Position numbers and translations under genes: made by a program
Shown: positions 1 through 8,351 of the stretch, in pieces
How positions within the stretch are numbered: position 1 is the first letter of the stretch
Layout of the letters: the number at the start of each line of letters is the position of its first letter
Source of the DNA: Erwinia sp. S63
GTDB taxonomy: Bacteria > Pseudomonadota > Gammaproteobacteria > Enterobacterales > Enterobacteriaceae
Assembly (NCBI RefSeq): GCF_016625195.1
Contig: NZ_JACVUP010000001.1
Coordinates: 124,001 to 188,000, forward strand
Length of the DNA: 64,000 nucleotides
Direction of reading: 5' to 3'
Notes under the pieces: generated by a model
What the model was told of the DNA's origin: nothing
The model's input: only the letters and a program-made list of their open reading frames with translations
Database searches by the model: none

Positions 1-939
1 TTCGATCCCTTCTTCCAGGTGGGGTCTGGCGTTCAGCGCAACTTCCAGGGCACCGGATTAGGTCTGGCAATCTGTGAAAAGCTGATCAACATGATGGACG
101 GTGATATTGAGGTCGACTCTGAGCCGGGCATGGGCAGCCAGTTTATCATCCGCATTCCCATCTACGCTGGACAGCAACCCGCGCCGCCATTACTGGATGG
201 CTTGCAGGAAAAAGCCATCTGGCTGGATATGCGCAACGACTATCTTGCAGTCTTCCTGCTGCGCCTGCTGCAACAGCAGGGCATCGCGATAGCCCGTTAT
301 CAGGGCAATGCCGGCAGTGATGATGTGATCATCAGCGACCATCAGGATACGGTGTCACAGGCCGTGCGCGCGCAAATTCACATCTGCGGCGAGCACATCG
401 ACATGCCGCAGGAAACCGCGCCGGGCCAATGGGTGCAAAGCAGCGCCATGCTGCATGACTTGCCTTCATTACTGGGGCGCATTTATCGCATTAATGTTGA
501 TAGCGAAACCAGCGCGCCATTGCAGTTAGCGGCTCCGCAAGACGCCAACCGTTACGATGACATTATGGTGCTGATTGTTGATGACCATCCGATCAACCGT
601 ATGCTGTTGTCCGAGCAGCTTGGCACGCTGGGCTACCAAACCAAAACCGCACAGGACGGCGTTGATGCGCTGAACGTGTTGAGTCGCAATCACATTGATA
701 TCGTGCTGAGTGACGTCAATATGCCGAATATGGATGGTTATCGTCTAACGCAGCGTTTGCGTCAGCTGGGCCATGCCTTCCCGGTGATTGGGGTTACGGC
801 CAATGCACTGGCAGAAGAGAAGCAGCGCTGTATGGATGCCGGTATGGATAACTGCTTATCCAAGCCCGTCACGCTTGATGTGTTGAAAGTGACGCTGGCA
901 ACTTACGCAGAACGGGTGAGAAAAAGCAGGGAAGGGTAG
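1..939 (+). CDS. rcsC: RcsC sensor kinase, C-terminal part (5' end outside window)
   Basis: Hybrid sensor kinase of the Rcs envelope-stress phosphorelay, passing phosphate from its own receiver to the RcsD Hpt domain and on to RcsB. The reading frame is open from base 1 and enters inside the HATPase domain: FDPFFQVGSG and GTGLGLAICEKL are the F and G2 boxes. An RcsC-specific linker domain follows, then a C-terminal receiver (VLIVDDHPINRML, phospho-acceptor Asp in VLSDVNMPNMDGY, conserved Lys in LSKPV). The transmembrane and His-kinase core lie upstream and are not seen. It converges on rcsB, as in E. coli. Family assignment is firm from domain order and context. Confidence 0.97.
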   Translation, partial: FDPFFQVGSGVQRNFQGTGLGLAICEKLINMMDGDIEVDSEPGMGSQFIIRIPIYAGQQPAPPLLDGLQEKAIWLDMRNDYLAVFLLRLLQQQGIAIARYQGNAGSDDVIISDHQDTVSQAVRAQIHICGEHIDMPQETAPGQWVQSSAMLHDLPSLLGRIYRINVDSETSAPLQLAAPQDANRYDDIMVLIVDDHPINRMLLSEQLGTLGYQTKTAQDGVDALNVLSRNHIDIVLSDVNMPNMDGYRLTQRLRQLGHAFPVIGVTANALAEEKQRCMDAGMDNCLSKPVTLDVLKVTLATYAERVRKSREG

Positions 940-950
940 TACAAAAGAAC

Positions 951-974
951 AGGCGCACCGAAGTGCGCCTTTTT
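951..974. terminator. Intrinsic terminator between convergent rcsC and rcsB
   Basis: AGGCGCAC / GTGCGCCT 8-bp stem with a CGAA tetraloop, followed by TTTT on the plus strand. The minus-strand reading has a UUCG loop but a poorer tail (GTTCTTTT). It can serve both converging genes, better for rcsC. Confidence 0.85.
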
Positions 975-979
975 ACTTC

Positions 980-1630
980 TTAATCTCTTTCAACCTGAGT
1001 CGCGCTCACGGAAGAGAGGTAGTTCAGCAGGGCAATATCGTTTTCCACGCCGAGCTTCATCATCGCCGATTTCTTCTGGCTACTGATGGTTTTAATACTG
1101 CGGTTCAGCTTTTTAGCGATTTCCGTGACCAGGAAACCTTCGGCAAACAGGCGCAGAACTTCACTCTCTTTCGGCGACAGACGTTTGTCTCCGTAACCGC
1201 CAGCACTGATTTTTTCCAGCAATTTAGCCACGCTTTCAGGCGTATATTTTTTGCCTTTCTGCAGGGCTGCCAGCGCTTTTGGCAGGTCGGTCGGCGCACC
1301 TTGCTTCAGTACGATCCCTTCGATATCCAGATCCAAAACGGCGCTCAGGATCGCTGGGTTATTGTTCATGGTCAGAACGATAATTGAGAGATCCGGATAG
1401 TGACGTTTGATGTACTTAATCAGTGTGATGCCATCACCGTATTTCTCGCCTGGCATAGAGAGATCGGTAATCAGAACGTTGGCATCCAGTTTGGACAAGC
1501 TATTAATCAGTGCTGTTGAGTCTTCAAACTCACCTACAACGTTGACCCATTCGATCTGTTCCAGAGACTTACGGATACCGAACAGAACAATCGGATGGTC
1601 ATCGGCAATAATTACATTCAGGTTATTCAT
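980..1630 (-). CDS. rcsB: RcsB response regulator
   Basis: DNA-binding response regulator of the Rcs phosphorelay; controls capsule, motility, acid and envelope-stress genes, alone or with RcsA and other partners. 216 residues, the normal family length. N-terminal receiver with acidic pocket D10/D11 and phospho-acceptor D56 in ITDLSMPG; C-terminal LuxR-type HTH (LSPKESEVLRL, KTISSQKKSAM). The frame stays open 17 codons upstream, but MNNLNVIIADDHP is the known N terminus and its ATG lies one base past the rcsD stop, so translational coupling to rcsD is likely. Essentially identical in architecture to E. coli RcsB. Confidence 0.98.
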   Translation of the reverse strand: MNNLNVIIADDHPIVLFGIRKSLEQIEWVNVVGEFEDSTALINSLSKLDANVLITDLSMPGEKYGDGITLIKYIKRHYPDLSIIVLTMNNNPAILSAVLDLDIEGIVLKQGAPTDLPKALAALQKGKKYTPESVAKLLEKISAGGYGDKRLSPKESEVLRLFAEGFLVTEIAKKLNRSIKTISSQKKSAMMKLGVENDIALLNYLSSVSATQVERD

Positions 1631-1631
1631 C

Positions 1632-4292
1632 TTATGGGTTACCTTGCTGCAGCAGTTGGTTGACGTATGCGTCAATTTCACTGGTGGTATTTATAATGGT
1701 TAAATCGTCACATAGTTTTATGTGTTGTTCTAACTCTTCACAAAGCTGTTTACCTGGAACCAGATTTAGCATGGCGAACACGCCTTTCAGGCGATGTGCA
1801 GTCTGAGCAAGCGAGGGATAATCCTTCTCCGCTGCCTCAGTATACAGTCTCTTCACATCAGGCGGTACTGTCTCGGTAAACAGCTGGAAATAGCCTCCGC
1901 TCATCAGCGGCGTGGCAGCCTCATCTTCACTACTTTCCTCCATCAAATCATGAGCCATTTGCTTTTCAATCAGTGCCAGCAGCGCGTCAAGCAGCGCATT
2001 GCTGAGATTGAAATTGACCCGGTATTGCTGATCGTTCAATGCGTGGTGACCCATTTCGTCACCGGCTAATAACAGGGCCCAGCCATTAAGGCGAGCGGGG
2101 TCGTCAGTGACCAGCACATCATGGTCTTGCCCGGATAAACGTTCATCAGAAGTCAGGCAATTCGCTCCCCAGTTTTCTAACTGGCGGCAAACTATTTTGT
2201 GCACATCCTCGACGGCGATATCGACCAGTGCGGTCACGCCTTCCAGCAGTTTCTCTTCCTGCTCGCCTTGCAGTTCCAGCGCGAGCGGCAGCTGAATATT
2301 ATAGCGTGTGCCGATATCGGGCTTGGCGATGATCTCCAGCTGGCCACCCATCTGCTTGCACAGCTGTTTGCAGAGGAAAAATGCCATGCCGGAGGCCTGG
2401 CCATAGCGATCCTGAGTGGTTTCGCCCAGATACGGGAAATCAACATTTGCCAGCTCATCGACACTCAGACCCGAGCCGGTATCCACCAGCTGCAGCAGCA
2501 CCGAGTTGGGTTTGTTCTCGCTGGACTTAATCTCTAGCGTAATCTTGCCCCACTGCGTGGTGGTGAGCGCGTAGTGCATCAGGGTGGTCAGTACTTTACG
2601 CAGTGCACGGCGATCGCCAAAGCGCATCTCGTCGTTGGCCAGATGGTTGTTCACCACCAGAGCCAACCCTTTACGGCGCATCAGTGGCAAGCTTTCCAGC
2701 GCGATGTCGTCAAGCAGCTCCTGCAAATTGAATACGCTGGCATCCGGCGACCAGTCGTGCGCTTCCAGACGGTTCAGCAACACAATGTCATCGACCAAAC
2801 GCGCGAGACCCTGACTTTCATCCAGCAAATCCAGCACGCTCTCATCATCGTCACGCTGGCTGAGCTGCACCAGTTGCGCCACCATACCTTCCAGCGGGCG
2901 GTTGAGGGCGTGACCGAGATTTTGCATCAACTGCTGGCGCATCTGATGATTACGATCCAACACCTGCTGTGCCTTCTGCAGCTTTTTATTCACCAGCAGT
3001 TCGCGATCCTGATCGCGCATCATAAACAGCTGGGTATGCGGCGACAGCACGCTACGAGCGTGGCGTATCTCATACACTTCGTTGTTGATGGTGGCCTGCA
3101 ATACGCCCTGGTGCTGATCGGACATATTGATGATTTTCTGCAGATTCAGGTGAGGCAACAAATGCTCGGCAATTTTGTTGCTCAACAGCGTGCGATTGGT
3201 GGCGAAGTCATACACCAGCAAACCCACTGGCAAACTGGCGACAATCTCTTCATTCAGCATGCGCAGCGAATCTAACTCGGCGCTTTGGTTCTCATTCGGG
3301 CGCAGTGATTGCTGGCGCAATAAGGTGATGCCGGCAATGGAAAGCAACAGCAGCACCAGATTGATCAGCAGCGGCCACATCAGGTTATGCAGGGTATCGA
3401 TGGCGAGACTGGTGAGCGGTACGCGATAAACCAACTGTAGCGAAGTGCTGGGCAGTGACGCTGCAATTTCCAGATTAGGATTTGCCAGCGACACATGAGT
3501 GGTTTCACTACTGGTATCGTCGCTGCTGGTGCTAGAAGACGGCGTGGCATCCTGAATCAGCTGGAAGTTTTCCAGTGGCATGCTGTGTGGGATCAAATCG
3601 TTGATCGGCAGATCAAAGGCGACCACCGTGGCGAGATGGCCAGGCTGATTGAAGGTGGTGCGCAGAGTAAAGTAGTGATCGTTCTGCCAGGCGAAGTGGC
3701 GCAGCGGCGAGAAGCTTTCGCGTTCGTCCAGTGCATTTGCCTGTTGCAGCATCTCAGCGCGACGGCTGTCGACCAGGGTATTAATGGCGCTTTCTTTATA
3801 ACGCGTGGCCATGTCTTTCAACGGCAGCGTCGAGATCATGATCAGGCTGTTGTCCTGACCATTCAGGAAATACATCGACCAGGTGGGATTCTCTGCACCC
3901 CACAGCGTATCGAGGTAGTTGGACATGCGCATCGTCATATCCAGCGTGCTGCTGTCGTGGGAGCCAAAGATCAGCGCTTCGGTTTTACGGCGCGTTTTTT
4001 CCAGATAGTAAACATCCGGGCGCAGGCGAGTTTCCTGCAGGTTGGCATTAGGCGCAGAACCCGCCGCACTGGTGGCGAGATTTTCATAAATCTGCCAGGT
4101 GGCGAAACGCGAGGCGTCGATACGTTTTTGCACCGCACGCGCCAAATCGGTCATCGCGTAACGCTTCTCGGTGATCCAGGCGTTGACACTGTTGTGCACC
4201 ATGGCACCCAGCGCCAGAAACAGCACCAGGTTGAACACCACAAAGAAACGGGTGACGTTACCCGAGGTCAACGGAAATTTGTAAGGCAGCAT
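1632..4292 (-). CDS. rcsD: RcsD phosphotransferase (Hpt) of the Rcs system
   Basis: Inner-membrane phosphotransmitter that relays phosphate from RcsC to RcsB and, as known for the family, is where IgaA acts. 886 residues against about 890 in E. coli. One membrane segment near residues 16-33 (VFNLVLFLALGAM), a periplasmic domain, a second segment near 310-330, a degenerate kinase-like ATPase region (no canonical phospho-His), and a C-terminal Hpt domain with the transfer histidine at about H833 in AHRLKGVFAML. It is directly followed by rcsB. Upstream lies an MFS gene only 20 bp away on the same strand, instead of the ompC/micF spacer seen in E. coli. Confidence 0.96.
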   Translation of the reverse strand: MLPYKFPLTSGNVTRFFVVFNLVLFLALGAMVHNSVNAWITEKRYAMTDLARAVQKRIDASRFATWQIYENLATSAAGSAPNANLQETRLRPDVYYLEKTRRKTEALIFGSHDSSTLDMTMRMSNYLDTLWGAENPTWSMYFLNGQDNSLIMISTLPLKDMATRYKESAINTLVDSRRAEMLQQANALDERESFSPLRHFAWQNDHYFTLRTTFNQPGHLATVVAFDLPINDLIPHSMPLENFQLIQDATPSSSTSSDDTSSETTHVSLANPNLEIAASLPSTSLQLVYRVPLTSLAIDTLHNLMWPLLINLVLLLLSIAGITLLRQQSLRPNENQSAELDSLRMLNEEIVASLPVGLLVYDFATNRTLLSNKIAEHLLPHLNLQKIINMSDQHQGVLQATINNEVYEIRHARSVLSPHTQLFMMRDQDRELLVNKKLQKAQQVLDRNHQMRQQLMQNLGHALNRPLEGMVAQLVQLSQRDDDESVLDLLDESQGLARLVDDIVLLNRLEAHDWSPDASVFNLQELLDDIALESLPLMRRKGLALVVNNHLANDEMRFGDRRALRKVLTTLMHYALTTTQWGKITLEIKSSENKPNSVLLQLVDTGSGLSVDELANVDFPYLGETTQDRYGQASGMAFFLCKQLCKQMGGQLEIIAKPDIGTRYNIQLPLALELQGEQEEKLLEGVTALVDIAVEDVHKIVCRQLENWGANCLTSDERLSGQDHDVLVTDDPARLNGWALLLAGDEMGHHALNDQQYRVNFNLSNALLDALLALIEKQMAHDLMEESSEDEAATPLMSGGYFQLFTETVPPDVKRLYTEAAEKDYPSLAQTAHRLKGVFAMLNLVPGKQLCEELEQHIKLCDDLTIINTTSEIDAYVNQLLQQGNP

Positions 4293-4312
4293 AGTGTCTC
4301 AGGATCCTGCGA

Positions 4313-5467
4313 TTAGCGCGCCACCAGGCGAGCACTGGCGGCAACGGCCAGCAGCAGTAGGGCGATCAATAAAAAAGCGCCACTCAAACTGAGCCACTGG
4401 GAAATAAATCCGATTAAAGCCGGACCTGAAAGAATACCTGCATAGCCTAATGTTGTCATGGCAGAAATCGCCAGATTCGACGGCATATCGTGTTGATTCC
4501 CTGCCGCATTAAATAGCATTGGCACGGTATTGGCTAAGCCGAATCCCACCAGCAGGAAGGCCAGCAGTGCAACCTGGGGCCACGGCAGTAATACCGCCAG
4601 CGTCATCCCCGCAGCAGCAGCCAACGCACCGGTTAACATCACGGGGTAGCGGCCAAATCGCTGAATCACTTTATCGCCGGTGAGACGGCCTATTGTCATT
4701 GCCACGGAGAAGATGGCATAGCCGAGTCCGGCGTGCGCCACGTCCATTTCTGTGTTTTGCAGCAACAGCAGCGCGCTCCAGTCGAGTACCGCGCCTTCTG
4801 CCAGAAACAGAATGAAGCAAAGTAATCCCAGGAACGCGACCCAACCGCGTGGGATCACCAGCCAGGGCTGATCGGGCTGATGAAGTCGTTCGGTCATTAA
4901 CGTGGGCAGGCTGATCACCAGCAACACCACGATAAGCACCATCACCAGCGCAACGGCGTGCAGAGGCGAGAGACCACTGGCCAGCAACAAACTGACGCTA
5001 CCGGCACCAATGATCCCGCCGAGGCTGAAGAAACCATGAAAACCGGACATCATCGGCTTACGTGCGGCTTTCTCTACTTCAACGGCCTGCACATTCATGG
5101 CGACATCCAGCATGCCCAATCCGGCACCGAAGATCATCAGTGCTACCGCCATTAACCACATCACATTTATCAGGGTGAGCAGCGGCAGGATCGCCAACAC
5201 CACTAAAGTGGAACATAGCATGACGCGACGTCCACCCACGCGGGCAATCAACGCTCCGGTAACCGGCATCGCTGCCAGCGATCCCACACCGAGGCACAGC
5301 AGCAGGCCACCCAGAGAAGCTCCACTCAGCGCCAGGCGTTGGCTGGCATACGGCACCAAAGGTGCCCATGCCGACATGCAAAGTCCGGCGATCAGAAAGA
5401 CGATGCGTGTTCCCATGTTGACACGCTGATGCAAATGATTGTGCTGTGCGGCGTCCAGTGCTGTCAT
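4313..5467 (-). CDS. MFS transporter, YbjJ-like
   Basis: Major facilitator superfamily permease of unknown substrate; about 12 hydrophobic segments and the MFS motif-A loop after TM2 (GALIARVGGRRVM). The sequence features SGFHGFFSLGG and LAEGAVLDWSALLL resemble the YbjJ/FucP-like group, a memory-based assignment. The frame can be extended to a TTG five codons upstream, but I chose the ATG giving MTALDAAQHNH, 384 residues; no strong ribosome site supports either. It sits between micF and rcsD, which are neighbours in E. coli, so it is an insertion or a lineage-specific retention. Its stop is 20 bp from the rcsD start with no terminator seen, so read-through into rcsDB is plausible. Confidence 0.85.
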   Translation of the reverse strand: MTALDAAQHNHLHQRVNMGTRIVFLIAGLCMSAWAPLVPYASQRLALSGASLGGLLLCLGVGSLAAMPVTGALIARVGGRRVMLCSTLVVLAILPLLTLINVMWLMAVALMIFGAGLGMLDVAMNVQAVEVEKAARKPMMSGFHGFFSLGGIIGAGSVSLLLASGLSPLHAVALVMVLIVVLLVISLPTLMTERLHQPDQPWLVIPRGWVAFLGLLCFILFLAEGAVLDWSALLLLQNTEMDVAHAGLGYAIFSVAMTIGRLTGDKVIQRFGRYPVMLTGALAAAAGMTLAVLLPWPQVALLAFLLVGFGLANTVPMLFNAAGNQHDMPSNLAISAMTTLGYAGILSGPALIGFISQWLSLSGAFLLIALLLLAVAASARLVAR

Positions 5468-5962
5468 AAAAGTCTTTTTCAATAGCCGTTAAAGCGACGA
5501 AGTTTAGCATTAAAGCTGGCTTCACACCGCTGTTCAGAACCGATGAGTTCGGAAAAGATGAACGTCAAAAACAGGCATATTACCGAGTTTTGGCGTGGCG
5601 TGACGCTTTTCCAGAACTTTCCTGGCCTACAACCTCACTTCTGGTCCTGATTAATCGCGGTGGAAATTCAATTTCATGGCGGTGAAGGCTGAATATAAAA
5701 TCATCATCGGTAATAAATAAGGAATGTGTTCTTGCTTAACTTGCTGAATTAGAGCAAACAAATATCATCGGATTGTAATGACTTTGGACCGCTTAATATT
5801 CCAGTAATCTTAGTTGCGCACAGAAATTAACATTGCAGAATGATGACTAAGGATTGAACAAAAAGTGCGGAAAAAAGCAAATAATGCGCTGAAGAGATTG
5901 TGTTAATTTAACCCAATCAACTAACTTTACTTAAAATTACCAAGGGGTGATAAATTCTGGCC
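5468..5962. other. AT-rich spacer, no gene recognised
   Basis: About 500 bases between the MFS start and the micF terminator. No convincing ORF, RNA or repeat was seen on either strand. It presumably holds the promoter of the MFS gene. Confidence 0.6.
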
Positions 5963-6055
5963 AAAAAAATGCCGGACAAACATGTCCGGCGGGAATTAGG
6001 GTAAAACAACTCATTCGGGGTGAATGAAGGGAATAATGAAATAAATGATGATAGC
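5963..6055 (-). ncRNA. micF: MicF antisense small RNA
   Basis: Hfq-dependent sRNA that represses ompF and other mRNAs by base pairing through its 5' end. On the minus strand the RNA begins GCTATCATCATTTATTTC, matching the remembered 5' pairing region of E. coli MicF (GCTATCATCATTA...), and ends in a terminator GCCGGACA-TGTT-TGTCCGGC followed by A and seven T. Counted from that start to the T-run the RNA is 93 nt, the same length as E. coli MicF. It lies divergently upstream of ompC, the classical position. The interior is diverged, so the call rests on both ends, length and place. Confidence 0.93.
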
Positions 6056-6068
6056 GGGAGTAATTGTA
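6056..6068 (-). promoter_or_regulatory. micF -10 region
   Basis: On the minus strand TACAAT (6068-6063) ends 7 bases before the predicted first base of MicF. No good -35 is visible, which fits a promoter activated by OmpR/SoxS/Rob-type regulators as known for micF in E. coli. Confidence 0.6.
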
Positions 6069-6209
6069 TGCTCTGAGGGGATTTTAGTTTTATCATTCAG
6101 TGCGGCATGATTGCGTGAGTTAACCTATTGTTTTTAATTGTGTAAATAATCGATTATCAATATGTGCTATATTTTTTGTTGATCTGTGCTGATTATTAGT
6201 TCCACTAAA

Positions 6210-6290
6210 TTTACATTTAGAAATAACTATTAAATACAATGAAACACTTTTGGAAATTTAGTATCATTTTCGTGATAGATTATTGCCCCG
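6210..6290 (+). promoter_or_regulatory. ompC promoter with OmpR boxes
   Basis: The stretch from TTTACATTTAGAAATAAC through GAAACACTTTTGG resembles the tandem C1-C3 OmpR sites of E. coli ompC. It is followed by GTATCATTTTCGTGATAG and the -10 GATTAT (6278-6283), nearly the E. coli core promoter. Start of transcription would be near 6290, giving a leader of about 88 nt that also ends like E. coli (GTGGCATAAATAAAGGCA). Confidence 0.8.
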
Positions 6291-6377
6291 TATAAAATAA
6301 CAATGGCTTGCCGGCTGAATTTTTAATCGTTCAGTTTGCAGTGGCATAAATAAAGGCACATTAAAGAGGGTAATAAA

Positions 6378-7478
6378 ATGAAACGTCGCGTTCTCTCCCT
6401 GATGATCCCTGCATTGCTGGTTGCAGGTTCAGCAAGCGCAGCTGAAATTTACAACAAAGATGGCAACAAATTAGACCTCTACGGTAAAGTCGATGGTCTG
6501 CACTATTTCTCCGACAACTCAGGTTCAGACGGTGATCAGTCTTACCTGCGTTTCGGCTTCAAAGGTGAAACTCAGGTCACAGACCAACTGACCGGTTACG
6601 GCCAGTGGGAATACCAGGCTGCACTGAACACCTCTGAAAGCGAAGGCACTGCCAACAGCTTCACCCGTGTCGGTTTTGCAGGTCTGAAGTTCGGTGATGC
6701 CGGCTCCTTCGACTACGGTCGTAACTACGGCGTAATCTATGATGTTTCGGGCTGGACTGACGTTCTGCCTGAGTTTGGTGGCGATACTTACGGCGCGGAC
6801 AACTACATGTTCCAGCGCGGTAACGGCATGGCGACCTACCGCAACACCAACTTCTTTGGTCTGGTGGATGGCTGGAACTTTGCGGTCCAGTATCAGGGCA
6901 AAAATGATAACCCAACTGAATCCTCTACTGGCCGTGATGTGCTGGGCGAGAACGGTGATGGTTACGGCCTGAGCACCACTTATGACATCGGTTCTGGTTT
7001 CGGTATCGGTGCAGCGATGTTCCAGTCTGACCGTACTAACAACCAGAACACCGGCGCTATCCTGGGTCGTGGTGATAAAGCTTCTGCTTACACCGGTGGC
7101 CTGAAATATGACGCCAACAACGTGTATCTGGCCGCGATGTACACCCGTTCTTACAACGCGACGCGCTTTGGCTCCAGCAAAGCAACTTCTTACGGTTATG
7201 CGGATACGGCGGATAACTGGGAATTGGTGGCACAGTACCAGTTCGACTTCGGTCTGCGTCCATCTCTGGCGTTCGTTTCATCTCGCGGCAACGTAGAGGG
7301 TTATGGCGATCAGAACCTGAAAAAATATGTTGATGTGGGTGCGACTTACTACTTCAACAAAAACATGTCGACCTATGTTGATTACCAGATCAACATGCTG
7401 GATGACAACAACTTCACCAATGCGGCCGGTATCAACACCGACGACATTGTGGCACTGGGTCTGGTTTACCAGTTCTAA
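6378..7478 (+). CDS. ompC: OmpC general porin
   Basis: Trimeric 16-strand outer-membrane porin for small hydrophilic solutes. Signal peptide of 21 residues (cleavage [10 protein letters not shown]), then the OmpC mature start [19 protein letters not shown], loop-3 constriction motif PEFGGDTYG, and the C-terminal assembly signal GLVYQF ending in Phe. 366 residues, the usual length. Strong AAAGAGGG ribosome site. The loop sequences (around residues 165-185 and 225-265 of the precursor) differ from E. coli, as expected for exposed loops. MicF is divergent upstream; expression is expected to follow EnvZ/OmpR. Confidence 0.97.
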   Translation: MKRRVLSLMIPALLVAGSASAAEIYNKDGNKLDLYGKVDGLHYFSDNSGSDGDQSYLRFGFKGETQVTDQLTGYGQWEYQAALNTSESEGTANSFTRVGFAGLKFGDAGSFDYGRNYGVIYDVSGWTDVLPEFGGDTYGADNYMFQRGNGMATYRNTNFFGLVDGWNFAVQYQGKNDNPTESSTGRDVLGENGDGYGLSTTYDIGSGFGIGAAMFQSDRTNNQNTGAILGRGDKASAYTGGLKYDANNVYLAAMYTRSYNATRFGSSKATSYGYADTADNWELVAQYQFDFGLRPSLAFVSSRGNVEGYGDQNLKKYVDVGATYYFNKNMSTYVDYQINMLDDNNFTNAAGINTDDIVALGLVYQF

Positions 7479-7492
7479 GTTGCAGGCTCTGC

Positions 7493-7534
7493 AGGGCGCG
7501 CCACGGTGCGCCCTCGGCGGCTTCCGGGCCGCCG
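7493..7534 (+). terminator. Tandem GC hairpins after ompC, no T-tract
   Basis: Two successive stems: AGGGCGC/GCGCCCT (7493-7514) and GGCGGC/GCCGCC (7516-7533). Neither is followed by a T-run, so they may stabilise or process the ompC 3' end rather than terminate by themselves. Confidence 0.4.
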
Positions 7535-7799
7535 CTACTGCATCTGTCGCATTAACGCACTTTATTATACCTCCACGTTCTCCTCTGCCTGTTTCCTCCT
7601 CTGTATTCGCACAATGGCACCGTCGACCAGCAACATCATCTGCGCAGTTTTAGACAGCCATTATGTTGGCAACTTCTCAGGGATTTTCTTTTTCAACGAC
7701 TGACCGATAACGGCAGAAGAGTCTCTGTTTCACTGTAAGGCAGGAAGGCAGGAAGACGCCCGGATGACCATCCGGGCCTGGGCGAGCTGAGTGATGAGA

Positions 7800-7952
7800 T
7801 TACGATACCGGCCGCCATTTTTTGGCTTTTGGCGCGGGCACTACCGACGTATGGGGCGTGGGTGTGCTGCCTTCCATTGCGACGCCTGCCAGCGTAAACG
7901 CGGAGAAGCGCAACCAGTGTTGCCAGGTTTGTTGTGTTTTTGTCTTATTCAT
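7800..7952 (-). CDS. Candidate small protein, 50 aa
   Basis: Not recognised. On the minus strand ATG is preceded by GAGG at good spacing (GCGAGGTGCAAA-ATG) and opens a 50-codon frame beginning MNKTKTQQTWQHWLRFSAF and ending PKAKKWRPVS. A weakly hydrophobic middle (FSAFTLAGVAM) is followed by a Pro/Thr-rich stretch and a basic tail. It lies antisense to the ompC-apbE orientation, in an otherwise geneless gap. A GCCCGGAT-GACC-ATCCGGGC hairpin (7758-7777) follows 23 bp beyond its stop but lacks a T-tract. Support is the ribosome site, composition and position only. Confidence 0.45.
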   Translation of the reverse strand: MNKTKTQQTWQHWLRFSAFTLAGVAMEGSTPTPHTSVVPAPKAKKWRPVS

Positions 7953-8098
7953 TTTGCACCTCGCTGATGTTCAACTCAGTCTCAACGGTGCAGAATTCAT
8001 GCCAGGTCACCGCTCTCAGCGCCACGCGGCCTCAATCTAATTTGCTACACTCCGGCAGCGCTGAAGCGGTGCATATCATTAATCCATGGTGCAAAAAT

Positions 8099-8212
8099 TT
8101 AACGTTTGCGCGAGGGGTAATGCTGAATCAGGCGATGGCGATAGTGTTGCCAGCAGCGGAAAGTCCCGAAGATGAACAGAACGGCGGATACAGCGAGAAT
8201 CATAAAAATCAT
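8099..8212 (-). CDS. Candidate small membrane protein, 37 aa
   Basis: Not recognised. ATG follows a strong ribosome site (CAGGAGCGACAG-ATG) and opens a 37-codon frame. Residues 1-18 (MIFMILAVSAVLFIFGTF) form one membrane segment, and the rest is a basic tail (RCWQHYRHRLIQHYPSRKR), the layout of many enterobacterial stress-type single-span peptides. It is 146 bp upstream of the other small ORF on the same strand, so the two could form one transcript. Too short for usual gene finders. Confidence 0.5.
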   Translation of the reverse strand: MIFMILAVSAVLFIFGTFRCWQHYRHRLIQHYPSRKR

Positions 8213-8351
8213 CTGTCGCTCCTGTGCGGTTGGGGGCTTGAACGCTCAATCCTGTGCTAGTCGGGTATGAACATCAAGCAGCTTTAGCCTGTTTTACAAG
8301 CGGTTTATGCTTTGAAACAGGATGAATTAATGGGTTACAGATGAGGAAGTG

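Noticed and set aside
2574..3275. 233-codon plus-strand ORF opposite rcsD, and similar long antisense frames opposite radD, yejM, yohK, frmA and mgl genes
   Set aside because: They mirror real genes in a GC-rich, codon-biased genome, lack ribosome sites and show Gln/His-rich shadow composition.
7506..7703. Plus-strand ORFs after ompC (7327-7703, 7822-8260)
   Set aside because: No ribosome sites; they cross hairpins and the better-supported minus-strand small ORFs.
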